Part shown: one piece after another, positions 1-11,117 of the stretch | How positions within the stretch are numbered: the stretch's first letter is position 1 | How the letters are laid out: every line of letters starts with the position of its first letter | Origin: Euphorbia lathyris | Taxonomy: Eukaryota; Streptophyta; Magnoliopsida; Malpighiales; Euphorbiaceae | Reading direction: 5' to 3' | NCBI RefSeq assembly: GCF_963576675.1 | Contig: NC_088912.1 | Span: forward strand, 97,617,895-97,681,894 | Length of the DNA stretch: 64,000 nucleotides | The notes under the pieces: model-generated | The model's database searches: none | What the model was told of the DNA's origin: nothing | The model's input: the letters and a program-made list of their open reading frames with translations, nothing else | Position numbers and translations under genes: made by a program

Positions 1-2516
1 TTACATATCCTACTGATCCCCAGAGAAAACCTCTATTAATTTTATCGAGGTGATTGCAAATACTTTTGGGCAGCAGCACTGTCTGCATCATGTAACTCGG
101 GACGGCAGCCATGACTGATTTTACAAGAGTCAGCCGGCCTGCCATATTCAGAGTTTTCGATTTCCAACCTGCTAGCTTTGATTGCACTCGATCCACAACT
201 GTCCCATAGAGCTATTTATTGATTCGCTGATGTATTACTGGCATTCCCAAATATTTTCCCAGATTGGATGTCTTTGCGATTCCTAGAGCTCGACCAATAT
301 TCAGACTAGTAGCTTCAGAGACATTGCTTGAGTAGAACACTCGGGACTTCGCAAGGCTCACTTTCTGATCCGAGCACTCAGAGAACTTACTCAAAATATC
401 TCGGATAACCCTGGCCTGCTCAACTGTAGCCTCTGCCATAAGAACGATGTCATCTGCAAAGAAAAGGTGAGACAACGCAGGCCCTCCCCTAGAAAGCTTA
501 ACTGGTTTCCACACTCCCTCATCAACCGCATCTGAGATCATATGATTCAACCTTTCCAAACATAGCACAAAAAGATACGGCGAGAGGGGGTCCCCTTGTC
601 TGAGACCCCGAGTTGGATGAAATGTGGGCAACGCTTCCCCATTCCAAAGAACGCTCATGCTTGACCCCGAGACACATGCCATGATTAGATTAACTAGGGA
701 GTTATCAAACCCTGCCTCCATAAGCGTGTTCCGTAGGAAATCCCAAGAGACCCTGTCATAAGCTTTCTCCAGGTCTAATTTCAGCACCATCATCCCTTTC
801 CGTCCCTTTTTTCTTCTGAAGGAGTGAATAGTTTCCTGCAGAACTATAATGTTATCAGAGATTTGCCTTCCCAGCACAAAGCTACTCTGAGTCGGACCAA
901 TAATAGTACGAAGAGAGGACTTTAGCCGATTAACAATACATTTCGTCACAACTTTATACAGTACAGAGCACAGGCTAATGGGGCGGAACTGAGTGATCCT
1001 ATCCGGGTTCGCCACTTTAGGGATCATTGTTATGTAGGTATCATTCCAGCTTGGAGGCATTACTCCCGTATTTAGCACATCCAGGATAGAATTTGTCAAC
1101 TGCACTCCAATAATAGGCCATAGCCTCTGATAGAATCCCGCTTGGAACCCGTCGGGCCCCGGGGCTTTGAAAGGGCCTATGGCAAAGAGAGCAGCCCTAA
1201 CTTCAGTCGCATGGAAAGCGTTGCATCGCTGCAAGGAGTTCGGCAAGGTCGGGAAGGTACAGGAGGTACGTAACCTTGGTCTGTCCCTTAACTCTTCAGA
1301 GAAATGCATAGCAAAGTGACTTGTGACATGCTCTTTAATCATCCGGTTATCCCAAAGCCATCCTCCAGAATCATCTCTAAGTCCCTCGATCTTATTCCTC
1401 CGTCTTCTGATGATGGTTGAAGTATGAAAAAAAGCTGAATTTTTATCCCCAAATTTTAGCCACTTGACACGGGACTTTTGATACCACATAGTTTCCTCTT
1501 GCATGAGAGTCGAGTTTAACTCCAGAAGGAGCTTATTTTCCAACCGAGCCAGCCCATACGTGAAGTTGGTCGCGATGATCTTCTGAACCTCAGCAAGGCG
1601 ACGGTACAGACGCTGTTTCCTGTAAAAAATATTCCCGAATACATTACGATTCCATGTTTTAAGTTCCGGGGTAATAGCAGAAATTCCCTCTGTAACCTGC
1701 ACATTCTTTTGCCACTTCTACTGAAAGAAAGATTGAAAATTCTCATGTTGTAGCCACGCAGCTTCAAAGCGGAAGGGCTTATTTGCGGGGCTGACAGTTG
1801 CTATATTTAGGTTCAACATGATCGGGACATGGTCAGATTTGTTCCGAGGGAGGTGCCGGATACTCGCCTCAAGAAACCAGCTGCGAAAGGACGTATTGCA
1901 CAAGGCCCTATCAAGACGACAGGCAACTCTAGTACGCACAGTCGAACCCCTATACCAAGTAAACAGTGGACCCTGGAAACCCATATCAATTAACTGCATA
2001 TCATTGATCCACTGCGCAAAAAAGGAACAACGATCAAGGACCCCTGGTGCACCCCCTTGTTTCTCTTCTCTACTTTTAATGCAGTTAAAATCACCTAGAA
2101 TAACCCAGGGTTCCTGAACCCCACTTCGAATGGAGATCATATCCTCTATGAACTCCCTTTTGTGAATCATTTGTGGTCTGACATAGACAAAAGTAACACA
2201 GAAGGATCTGTTCAGTAAAGCGCCTCCCGAGAAATTGATCATATATAGTATGCAGGAACTGTCTATTACGAGCAATGACTTGAATACTCAATCTGTCCTG
2301 GTTCCAGAACAGCCAAATGCCACCACTAAACCCTTCTGTATCAATTGTATCTACATCTGTAAAATTCAATTTACGTCTAAGAATCTCCGCTCTAGACGAG
2401 GGGAGTCTTGGTTCAAGTAACACCAAAATCTCAGGTTTATGAATTGAAAGAATATGTCGAAGGGCCCGGTGAAACTCATTACCACCGGCTCCAAAACAGT
2501 TCCAGGACAAAATCAT
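1..2516 (-). pseudogene. LINE ORF2: AP endonuclease plus reverse transcriptase, broken
   Basis: The endonuclease begins at 2516 with MILSWNCFG and continues with the LGDFN motif and the SDH motif near its end, so the Asn, Asp and His catalytic positions are present. The reverse transcriptase has GLRQGDPLSPYLF and the FADDIV catalytic motif (about 450-600). Breaks: the frame changes near 2215, inside the endonuclease, where frame 2516-2091 hands over to frame 2275-1718; an in-frame TAG lies at 1718-1720 between the two domains; another TAG lies at 212-214 after the RT. The RT frame continues past it to the window edge. The family normally adds a C-terminal RNase H or zinc finger, which would lie outside. 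Confidence 0.88.
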
Positions 2517-2549
2517 AACAATAGGGCGCGAAATAACACAAACCTCTTA

Positions 2550-4022
2550 TTACTGAGATTGACCACTAAGGCCAGAGAACTGACCCACTTCTTCATTGAA
2601 ACCATTGCTATCAAGGGGAGACAAGGGATCATGGGAGGCTATACCTGATCTGCTTCGTTTACTTCTACCCGGAGAGTCAGCCCTAACCAGACTGTTTTCT
2701 TTACCCCTGTGTGCTTTATCCAAGTCCATCGCAACATCACTGACATTGTCCAGCAAGGTCCCAAAAACATTTGCCGCTTTGTGTGGTTTAGCCCCGCTTG
2801 GAACTGTGCGAGTCTTTACCGTCTTTTCCCGAGGTCCTGTCGTTTTGAATGAGAACCCAGTAGATTCCTGATTAATCCGACCCGTCCCTACTACCTCATT
2901 ATGCACTTTTGTTACTATCCCAGGCTGCTCCAGCTGAGCGTTAACTGGGGTGTTGGATTGAGGGGAGCTCTCCACTTTCTTCTGCCGCGGAGTATATTTG
3001 CGTTTGGGAACACAGAGCCATCCACCATAGCTCGATTCAGCATCATCACTATTATGCAAATCCGAGCTCGATCCATTAGCCTGATCTTGGTTACCCCTAC
3101 TCTCCCGATGACTCCCCTGGTCTTTCATTGCCGCATCTATTCCTTTATCCGCAGCTTTAGCTTTCTGGGCTTCTGATATCCCACCACGCAGGATGCCTGG
3201 GTTTCTACAGCCCTCCTTCTCATGCCCATATAACCCACACTTCTGGCATGCTGTGTACAACCCTTCATATTCAATATGGTAGGTGTTCCCGTTAAGCCGA
3301 AACTGCGCTATTAGTGGTTTACTAAGGTCAATCTCGACGCACACTCGTGCAAACTTTCCCCGCGCCCTTCCTGTAGTATTTTTATCAGCCCGGATAGCCC
3401 TACCGAAAGAATTTCCAATTAGAAGCAGCGCATCCTCTTGGTAGAACTGGAGGGGGAGTTCAGGGAAGTGAGCCCAAACAAGAGTTTTATCCACCGAAGC
3501 AGTTGACGACACGAAATTAGGGGACCATTCCCGAACCGTCAGGTAGTGTCCTTGTACCAGCCATGGTCCATCTTGGATAACATGATCTCTGTCTGAAGTT
3601 TTGTCAAAATTCACTAGATGGAACCCATGTCCAAGATCAATCATTGAGAAATCACCCTCCGTTTTCCAAATTTCCGTGGCTCTGTTTCTAAGGGCAATAT
3701 ATCCCACATTCTGACCAAGAATCTTGATAATTAGGGCGTTCGCCCATGCCTGGGACCATTCTTCAACAAGTTCAGGGGCGATGTTAATACCTGGAAACAG
3801 GGGATCATTATTCACTTGGCTAATGGAACCTTGGCCGGAAACGCGGAGGTCAATTGGAATTCTGCGTGGCTCTGTCATAGGGACATCATTCATGATTTCC
3901 TTGAATGACCGGTATCTCGCAGGTGATTTGGGGAACTGAGGGGCGACGTTATCTGGTGGAATCGGCGGCGGCGGCGGTGAGGTCGGTGAGGCTCGCGGGA
4001 GGGGATGTACTAGGGTATCCAT
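2550..4022 (-). CDS. LINE ORF1, DUF4283-type protein with zinc knuckle
   Basis: An uninterrupted 490-aa frame on the minus strand. The N-terminus is proline-rich. Residues of about 85-240 resemble the DUF4283 nucleic-acid-binding domain of plant L1 ORF1 proteins. A CCHC knuckle (CQKCGLYGHEKEGC) follows near residue 260. The C-terminal half is low-complexity, basic and serine-rich. In L1 elements this protein coats the element RNA. The first ATG at 4022 gives a normal family length. It is the only intact frame of this element. It is a transposon gene, not a host gene, although DUF4283/zinc-knuckle pieces are often annotated as host proteins. Confidence 0.85.
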   Translation of the reverse strand: MDTLVHPLPRASPTSPPPPPIPPDNVAPQFPKSPARYRSFKEIMNDVPMTEPRRIPIDLRVSGQGSISQVNNDPLFPGINIAPELVEEWSQAWANALIIKILGQNVGYIALRNRATEIWKTEGDFSMIDLGHGFHLVNFDKTSDRDHVIQDGPWLVQGHYLTVREWSPNFVSSTASVDKTLVWAHFPELPLQFYQEDALLLIGNSFGRAIRADKNTTGRARGKFARVCVEIDLSKPLIAQFRLNGNTYHIEYEGLYTACQKCGLYGHEKEGCRNPGILRGGISEAQKAKAADKGIDAAMKDQGSHRESRGNQDQANGSSSDLHNSDDAESSYGGWLCVPKRKYTPRQKKVESSPQSNTPVNAQLEQPGIVTKVHNEVVGTGRINQESTGFSFKTTGPREKTVKTRTVPSGAKPHKAANVFGTLLDNVSDVAMDLDKAHRGKENSLVRADSPGRSKRSRSGIASHDPLSPLDSNGFNEEVGQFSGLSGQSQ

Positions 4023-4104
4023 TTGCTTCCTAGATGTAATTTCACAAAATATAGTCTAATAATTCGTTTTTTTATGTTCAGATAAATAAATCTAAAAATA
4101 AGTG

Positions 4105-4238
4105 TATTTCACATAGTAATTATATTCTTTACTCCTAAATTAAGTTGTATGGCAAGAAGATAGAGAAGAATAACTAAAATAACAAGACCATACATAAAGG
4201 GAAAGTTCATAATGCTTTTGCTTTTGCCATTTCCAGAA
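4105..4238. repeat. Direct repeat, copy 1 (with 46370-46506)
   Basis: About 135 bp closely resemble 46370-46506 in the same orientation; both end in a stretch reading aaagttcataatgcttttgc then ttttgccat. No ORF. The rest of 4031-4440 is AT-rich with poly-T and shows nothing else. Confidence 0.6.
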
Positions 4239-4440
4239 TAAATAAAGAATTCATTTACTTTTACTTTTGGTCTTTTTCTTTTATAATATTTGAAAATTTC
4301 CGAAAATGTATTAAAATGCAGACCTTTACAAATTGAGTTTTTTTTTTTTTTTTTTTTAAAGAATTACAAATTGAGTTTCTTACTTATATATATAATAAAA
4401 AATCCAATAGCCTGTATTGATGTGTTAATAATATTTTTTT

Positions 4441-4880
4441 AAAGATTAGAGCGAAATTTGATCCTAACATTTACAAAGAAATGTAAATTCAGCTCTAACG
4501 TACGAAATGATACAAAATTTAAATTTAACATTTTCAAGCAAGATCAATATTACTATAGGTTATTAAACATTTGAAAATTTTGGTTTTAATATCATTTAAC
4601 CATCATATTCGACCTTCCAAAATCAATTATGTCTAAAATATTTACAATGTTACTAACACACTTAAAAAAAAAGTTTAAATGCAAAAAATATACAAAACTA
4701 TTTCTATTTTTCGATAAACTTATTTGAAATATCTGATATGACAATTAAATAATTATCACACCAGTTCGTTTAGTTTTTTAATTAGATATAGTAAACTCAA
4801 TTTTTCTTAAAAACGTTAAAATTAACTTTATATAATTTCGTAAGTTAAATTTGCGTTTCTCCAAAAATATCAGGATGAAA
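4441..4880. repeat. Degenerate TIR element, 'calcium-free' AT-rich repeat family
   Basis: AT-rich sequence with diverged facing ends (5' gcgaaatttgatcctaacat; 3' end reading as its rough complement near 4860). It resembles 20705-21265 and 41237-41752, which share the ...taacgt...aaaatgatac... wording. The family name used here is only a descriptive label with no functional meaning: the element is a non-coding MITE-like repeat. Borders are approximate. Confidence 0.35.
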
Positions 4881-4908
4881 TTTGTCCATATTTCTATTTT
4901 TGGTGTCT

Positions 4909-5041
4909 TCTATGGTTACTTTGTTTTTGACAAAGTACCATTGGTGTGTTTTTACATTGGATGATGGAATATAAAATCAATCCAATGGTGAAAACACACA
5001 AAGTAAGACTTACTTTGTAAAAAACAAAGTAAGCATAGACT
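4909..5041. mobile_element. Short MITE with inverted ends
   Basis: The left end reads tctatggttactttgttttt and the right end reads, on the other strand, tctatgcttactttgttttt. The element is nearly all terminal repeat and would fold into one hairpin. No coding capacity. The superfamily was not decided because no clear target duplication is seen. Confidence 0.55.
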
Positions 5042-5101
5042 TTACCTTTTATTTTTATTATTATGATATATTTCTCTCTTTTCTACATGTAAAAGTATAT
5101 A

Positions 5102-5653
5102 CAGTAAAATCTCGATAAATGCATATCTTTGGGACCGGAAAAAAATATTCATTAAGCGATATTATTTATTTATCGATAAATGAATAAATTATTCATTTAT
5201 CGATAAATCAATATTTATTATTTTATAGATATTTTTATTGTAAAATGCATACATTGTATGTGGTAAGAAAAATCAAAATACATCAATTAAAGTATTACTT
5301 GCTACAACATGAGCAAAATATACCAGAAGTTGTGTTTGTACTATAAAAAGTTAAGGATGGCGTTCATTTTGGTTTAAGTTGAAAGAAAAAGCAATCAACT
5401 ATAAATGCATTTTTTTCAGAAGAAATGACTTCTAGTTGATTGATTGAAAGGTTTTGGTCTATATATATATATATAATTCAATAATTATTAATTTATATTT
5501 TTATTGGGTCCTGAAGGATTTGAATATTTTTATTACTTAATGCATTTAGCGAAATTATTACTTTAGTCCATTGGCCCAAGTCGGGACCGAAAGAATTTAT
5601 TATATAAACGAGGTTATTACTTTATCGAATATTAATTTATCGAGGTTTAACTG
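5102..5653. mobile_element. Emigrant/pogo-like MITE, 552 bp
   Basis: Flanked by TA on both sides (5100-5101 and 5654-5655). The left TIR starts CAGTAAAATCTCGATAAAT; the right, read inward, starts CAGTTAAACCTCGATAAAT. This matches the Emigrant family of plants (non-autonomous partners of pogo/Tc1-mariner elements, TA target), whose TIR as I remember it begins CAGTAAAACCTCTATAAAT. The interior is AT-rich with no transposase. Confidence 0.8.
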
Positions 5654-5895
5654 TATATTAGAAATATATATGTATATAATTTCTAATAGAGCAGAAGGTG
5701 GGGCCAAGGGCACCATTTTACATATATATATTTGTGCTACTGCTCAAACATTGGAGTTTACAAAAACTAGCTCGAGGATATACAATTTCAAGGGATTTGT
5801 AAGCAATTTTCTTCCTCTCCATGTTGATTGCATTTTATTTATTTCACATTTAAATAATTAATATCTAAGAAATTATACAGCATAGTTTCTTAATA

Positions 5896-6071
5896 CAGTA
5901 AAACCTCTATATAGGAATACACTTGGGACCGGACTATTTGTATAACAATTGGGAGGTTATTCCTATATAGAGGTTGGTATAACAAAGACTCTCAACACTT
6001 GGGACCAAACTTTTATATAACAATTGGGAGGTTATTCTAATATAGAGTATTCCTATATAGATGTTCTACTG
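5896..6071. mobile_element. Emigrant/pogo-like MITE, 176 bp
   Basis: Second member of the family, with TA at 5894-5895 and 6072-6073. Left end CAGTAAAACCTCTATATAG; right end inward CAGTAGAACATCTATATAG. An internal duplication of the 'cttgggacc...aacaattgggaggttatt' segment is visible. Non-coding. Confidence 0.82.
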
Positions 6072-6289
6072 TATATGTTCTTCAGCATAGTCTCACAGAT
6101 TGAAGAAATAAGTTTTAATCGGGAGAAGATTTAAGAAGATTCACGAGTCTCGAACTGATAAATATATATATACAGATGGAAGAAATGGTAACAGCTGGTG
6201 CCCCTCCTCAATTACGGGAAAGGTAATTAATACTTACAAATATAGTTTAATTTTGTCTACAAAGCGGAAAAACGGGATGAACCTATCAT

Positions 6290-6480
6290 GGAACCAAACT
6301 GATAGTTAAGGCCCAATCATATATCTTATATTAAGATAAGACACACCCCCACACGCAAATCCACATATTAATAAGGTTGTCAGGACTCGAAACCTCGACC
6401 GTTTGGTCCTAGAGGCTCTGATACCATATCATGAAATCAATTCAACTAAAAGCCTAAGCTAATAGTTAAAGTCCAATTAT
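6290..6480 (-). repeat. tRNA/PBS-like dispersed repeat
   Basis: Read on the minus strand it contains TGGTATCAGAGCC followed by a B-box-like GTTTCGAGTCCTGAC. The same family occurs at 8860-9000 (plus) and 37478-37610 (minus), and in degenerate tandem form at 42500-46260. It may be a tRNA-derived SINE or a terminal-repeat element with an initiator-Met primer site; the sequence alone does not decide. Confidence 0.5.
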
Positions 6481-6789
6481 TATAACCTAATAAATGCGTC
6501 TCTTCGAGATACTCTAAGAATAGATTTATCATTCACCTATAAAACAACACAACTGTGAAATTTTAAGCGTTATTAAGGGAATGTGGACATACAATTTCAA
6601 GACTTGTTAGGTGGTCAAAATCCCGGAGGTTAGTGTGTAGCTAGAACATGAAATTGCGTATGAAAAAATATATCTTCCCTCAATTACACTTAAAATTGCA
6701 CTGTCCGGTGAGGTTTAAGATTACATTAATTTGTGCGTGGAGACTAAATCTGCACTCGGCTAAATTTGTATCTCACTCCTACTCTTATA

Positions 6790-7116
6790 GCAGGCTAAAT
6801 ATTGTTCCAGAAGTACTAGATAAGCATAATTATGCAATATGGAGTGCATGCATGAAGAGCTATTTGGTGGCTAATGATCTCTGGGAAACTATCGAAGCAA
6901 CTGCAGAAGAACATGAAATTGCACATAAAAAAGAAAACGCAGAAGAACCTACTAACCGTAGAGAATCATCTGAAGTTGAATTCAAGGCATGGAGAAAGAA
7001 GAATGCTGCTGCTGTACATGCTATTACAATTTCATGCAGCCCTCACTTGCTTTGTTTCATTACAAACTTCAAGACAGCAAAACGTTGCTGGGAGTTTTTG
7101 GCTACCATGCTATGGT
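6790..7116 (+). pseudogene. Gene A exon 1 remnant, copia-gag-like domain
   Basis: Encodes NIVPEVLDKHNYAIWS and further residues that align with exon 1 of the paralogue (NIVPELLEGPNYKEWR), including the block FKAWRKKNAAAVHAI. This is the N-terminal domain typical of copia gag (DUF4219/UBN2-like). Where the paralogue has ATG-GCA-ACA, this copy reads AGC-AGG-CTA, so the ordinary start is lost; an upstream in-frame ATG at 6648 exists but has no support. After LATML the exon runs into an RTE 3' tail, and the last roughly 20 codons and splice donor were not found. Confidence 0.75.
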
Positions 7117-7225
7117 ACAACAACAACAACAACAAAGCCTTAGTCCCGAAATGATTCGGGGTCGGCTAACATGAACCATCATATAAAACCGTGAAAATCA
7201 AGTCGTGTCAGCGACACAGACTTGA
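7117..7225 (-). mobile_element. RTE-type LINE 3' tail
   Basis: On the minus strand this is the conserved 3' end of plant RTE LINEs: a block with 'gccgaccccgaatcatttcg' ending in (TTG)n. Same tail at 11818-12004 and 44949-45594. The insertion truncates exon 1 of gene A. Confidence 0.75.
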
Positions 7226-7397
7226 TTTGGATCTTCTTTCTTATTATCAAAAGTTCTATAATCGTCACGGACGGGACGGTTTAGATCATGTCATTTTAGC
7301 AACACTGCTGCTAAGGCATGATCTGAACAGACCGGGACGAGGTAGAAAACCTAAACAATTGAAATCTCAAAAAACTATACAATATGTATGGTTAGCT

Positions 7398-7857
7398 ATT
7401 CAATCTTTACTAATAAATCCTAGTCACCCTCTCGCCATTTCCGATGTAGGATTCAGTTCATTCCAGAACTCATCGCCATCCCTTAGGGTCACTCCTTGCT
7501 CAAGCCTTCTACCCAGCGCCACTCATTCCGGACCGGGTCGTTATAGACCCATCATCTTCCGCCTCGTTCATCCCCAAACCACATATGGTACCTGGAGAGT
7601 CGGCTCTCATACCGATTGTAGAAACCCTGGTCAAATACCATGTTGATATTGTCTGCTTTGGCCCAAATCCAATACATTGGGCCTCACGGTTTTAAAAACC
7701 TTTTGTTCAATCATTACTAATAAGCCTCAATCACTCTCTCTCCATTTCCGATGTGGGATTCAGTTCATTCCTGCCCATCGCTATCCCTTAGAGCCGCTCC
7801 TTTCTCAAACCTTCGCCACCCATTCCGGATTGAATCGTTAAAACACCCAAATCCTTT
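7398..7857. repeat. Duplicated ~150-bp segment
   Basis: The stretch from about 7398 to 7555 recurs in diverged form at 7708-7857; both contain 'ccatttccgatgt.ggattcagttcattc'. On the minus strand this is the 'ccacatcggaaatggag' wording common in plant LTRs. The sequence between 7226 and 7398 is moderately GC-rich, with no recognised feature. Probably LTR-derived; not assigned to a family. Confidence 0.5.
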
Positions 7858-8400
7858 ATATGGAAACAACTGTCAAGATAAGTTTTAAAAGTTGTCAATA
7901 TATCTGTATCGTTGTATCCTTGTCTGCAATAATCGAGTCATTGATATAAACTGATACATTGATTTGAGTTCTTCCTTTTAACAAAACAAACAAAGAAAAA
8001 TGTGAATAGCATTGTACAAATCTATAATTCTTCAATGTTTTTTTTTTTTTTTTTGACAATTTTACAAACTAACATCAAGGAGTTTTTTTCAGTCCGTACA
8101 ATGATTTCTTCAATCTAAACACTAGATTGGAATGCATATTTATTGAAACGTAGAAAACCTTCATATACACTTCTTCGTTCAATTGAATGCAAGTCCCCAT
8201 AAACAAAAGTATTACATACATCTGTTTGATGCACCTCCGAATTTTTAATAGCTACAATTGTAAGGAAAACATGAACAATTATCATTTTGGCTATGGATGC
8301 AAATGTTTGGTTATAGTCAATACCTTCCATTTCCCAAGTCACATTGTTCTCAAGAGCTTAAATCTTCGGAATCATGGCATCTTGCCAACCCGAGTCTTTT
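7855..8400 (-). pseudogene. Degenerate copia reverse-transcriptase remnant
   Basis: Minus-strand translation gives pieces of a copia RT in order: WQDAMIPKI and ALENNVTWE, then EGIDYNQTFASIAKMI, VHQTDVCNTFVYGDL, and further on (about 7960-7860) DTDILTTFKTYLD and CFHIKDLG. The pieces lie in different frames and the middle, including the YVDD region, is missing or unrecognisable. A poly-T run at 8039 interrupts it. Clearly a relic. It lies in the former intron 1 region of gene A. 8400-8850 is AT-rich with no recognised feature. Confidence 0.7.
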
Positions 8401-8859
8401 CCTACATCTTTAAAATGTTTCGGCTCATGACCACAAAGACTGCTACAAGAAATTTCCGATGTTTTACAGAAAAAACGGTCACAATTCACATAATGTGCTA
8501 TAGGGTAAGGAGTACACGAGGAAAGTAAAAGGAAATGTGATGCTCATATGGACTTATTTTCCTAACATTAATTTATCCAGCTGGCTTCCAACACCTCAAT
8601 CAAACACTATGGAATGAGACACAAATGCTAAATATAATATTATGATATTAAGATTACAAGTATTTATACTATTAATTATAATGTTGATTTACTATTCTAT
8701 CCTTAATATATAAATACATTAACAAACACCCTCAAGAGCAAGTTGTTGTTGCACCGGCATATTTGCAGCCTGAGCACCATTTTCGAGGGAGGACGATGTT
8801 GGTACCAGCCCCTTTTCAATTCTCATGTTACAATCACTTTGTCCAGTTATCAGAGATTA

Positions 8860-9000
8860 ATATAAGATATATGATTGAACCTTAACTATCAGTTCGAGTT
8901 TTTAATTAAAACGGTTTCATGACATGGTATCCTAGCCTCTAGGACGAAACGGTCAAGGATTCGAATCCTGACACCCTCATTAATTTGTGGAGTTAAAAAC
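8860..9000 (+). repeat. tRNA/PBS-like dispersed repeat
   Basis: Contains CATGGTATCCTAGCCTCTAG followed by GGATTCGAATCCTGAC (B-box-like), and upstream the 'aatataagatatatgattg' segment also found at 6330 and 37580. Plus-strand member of the family at 6290-6480. Confidence 0.5.
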
Positions 9001-9135
9001 ACACGATGGGATGTACCTTTGTTGTGGAGCTAGACCTCAGTTATTTTCCAATAAAATGATATGCATCTCCTCTTTTATTGCATCTGATCTAATATACAAC
9101 TTCTCTAGTCTTATCTTTTTGCATATAAAATGCAG

Positions 9136-9642
9136 ATCCAGATGAAGAGTTTTGGAAAGTTGAGGAGGAAGAGAGGACTATGAACATTAAATTTAGGCAG
9201 ATAGTTGAAGCTATAGAGAGATCTGATATAAACGGTGTCAGAAATTTCCTCCACAAACATGGAATCATTAAAGATACTAATAATTGGACAGCCATTCATC
9301 ACGCAACTTGGACAGGAAATTTGGAGATAGTAAAGATATTTTCAGAGTTCATGTCTGAAGAGGATTTTGCAGCTCAAATTGATGATCATGGACGAACTGT
9401 TCTTTTTGTTGCAGCTCAAATTGGAGACATGGAAATTATAGAGTACTTTGTGAGTAAGGATAAAAACTTGGTTATGGTTCCTGCTAAAAATGGTGCACTT
9501 CCTTTGGATGTTGCTTGCTACCATGGCCACAAGGAAGCAACTCGTTACTTGTACTCACTCGTGCCATTTGATTTTCTGATGAGGGAAAATGGAAGTCCGG
9601 TTTCTACACTTCTTTCTGCCTCAATTTGGCGAGGAATGTTCG
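9136..9642 (+). pseudogene. Gene A exon 2, N-terminal ankyrin repeats
   Basis: Borders atgcag/at and ttcg/gtaaga, phase 1 at each end. It encodes about 169 residues with ankyrin-type helices such as TAIHHATWTGNLEIVK, RTVLFVAAQIGDMEIIE and LPLDVACYHGHKEATRYL. The frame is open and aligns with exon 2 of the paralogue (40546-40019), including the shared GxFG codons at the donor. Spliced to exon 3 it reads GMF-DISLDLLRQCPSLA, typical of this family. Confidence 0.85.
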
Positions 9643-9703
9643 GTAAGACCACCATCTCTTTTTTTCATATTATAATTCTGTTGTGTGATCTGATGATAAC
9701 TTC

Positions 9704-10257
9704 CTACGTTGCACGGAAACGAAAACCGGTACGGAAACTGAAACGGAAACGATATTAGGAAACTTAATTTCTAAAAATACAATGGAAACCGAAACGGAAA
9801 CGGAAACATGGGAACGTGTAAATATTAAAAAAATAGAGGTATATTTATATAAATATTAAAAATATAAAATAATACATTAAAAAAAACAAGATAGAAGAAC
9901 AAAAGTAAGAAAGTCCAAGCTCAATCGAGATTCAAGAGACAAAGATTATAAGTGAAAGAAACGTGAGTAAGTTCTTTAAATTAGAGGATACAAGGAAGGA
10001 ATTATCTCTCAAATAGGAAGTTTCAATTTTTCTAATTTTAAATTGAATAGGAATTGCAAAATATAAAGTTTGGATTTCAGAATTTTAACCAAAATAGGTA
10101 GGGAAAATCGTTTAAAAATTGAGAGATATGTTTCATATTTTGGGTAATTACGGAAACGTGTCCAGAAATATTTCGTATCAGTTTCCGAGAGTTTCCGTTT
10201 TCCACATCTACCGGAAACGGGGAAACACATATCATGAAGAGTTTCTGTGCTTCATAA
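9704..10257. mobile_element. hAT-like MITE, copy 1
   Basis: 554 bp flanked by the exact 8-bp duplication ATAACTTC (9696-9703 and 10258-10265), as for hAT elements. Ends: CTACGTTGCACGGAAAC and, inward from the right, TTATGAAGCACAGAAAC. Closely related along its length to 32964-33472, which has its own 8-bp duplication. No transposase. It lies in intron 2 of gene A. Confidence 0.85.
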
Positions 10258-10430
10258 ATAACTTCTTGACACTATAATTTATGGAAGATGATTAGGGTTA
10301 AAAATAAACACATTAAATTTTCATTTGGCCCATTTTATTATATTTTCAATTATATTAAGTTATGCTTTATTTGTAATTTATGCTTAGGATTTTAAGATTT
10401 TAAGAGTATAAATTCTCTCTTTGCTCATTT

Positions 10431-11117
10431 GTTACGGATCGGTCTAGAGACGTGTTAGTTTTAATCGTAAACTAACAAAGATTATCTTCTCTAGCTAAAT
10501 TAGAAGGAGTTAATCCTGAGTTTTACGAACTAAACCGTAAAGAAATCAAAGACCCCCATTAATTGTTGAAAGTTGAAAACCTTAACAGGCTTCACAAACA
10601 TTTGTTACGGATCGGTCTAGAGACGTGTTAGTTTTAATCATAAACTAACAAAGATTATCTTCTCTAGCTAAATTAGAAGAAGTTAATCACGGGTTTTATG
10701 AACTAAACCGTAAAGAAATCAAAGATCTCCCATTAATTGTTGAAAGTTGAAAACCTTAACAGGCTTCACAAATAGTTGTTACGGATCGGTCTAGAGACGT
10801 GTTAGTTTTAATCATAAACTAACAAAAATTATCTTCTCTAGCTAAATTAGAAGGAGTTAATCTCGGGTTTTACGAACTAAATCGTAAAGAAATCAAAGAT
10901 CTCCCATTAATTGTTGAAAGTTGAAAACCTTAACAGGCTTCACAAACATTTGTTACGGATCGGTCTAGAGACGTGTTAGTTTTAATCATAAACTAACAAA
11001 TATTATCTTCTCTAACTAAATTAGAAGGAGTTAATCCCGGGTTTTACGAACTAAACCGTAAAGAAATCAAATATCTCCCATTGTTGAAAGTTGAAAACCT
11101 TAACATGCTTCACAAAG
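10431..11117. repeat. Tandem repeat, four copies of ~174 bp
   Basis: Copies start at 10431, 10604, 10778 and 10952 with GTTACGGATCGGTCTAGAGA. They differ by scattered substitutions, and the fourth has a short deletion near its end. No ORF survives across the unit. It lies within intron 2 of gene A. Between 11118 and 11817 is unassigned sequence with short reiterated words (gtcgctgaaa..., acacggcatgtc), possibly LTR-derived. Confidence 0.9.

Larger units (their letters stand above)
1..4030 (-). mobile_element. L1-type LINE, 5' part, 3' end outside window
   Basis: A non-LTR retrotransposon read on the minus strand. ORF1 (4022-2550) is followed after about 30 nt by ORF2 (endonuclease then reverse transcriptase), which runs off the window at position 1. 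This order and the two ORF types are those of plant L1 elements. ORF2 carries one frameshift and two nonsense codons, so the copy is inactive but little decayed. The 5' edge is set just upstream of the ORF1 start, where the sequence turns AT-rich; a 5' UTR could reach a little further. The 3' tail and target duplication are not visible. Confidence 0.9.
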
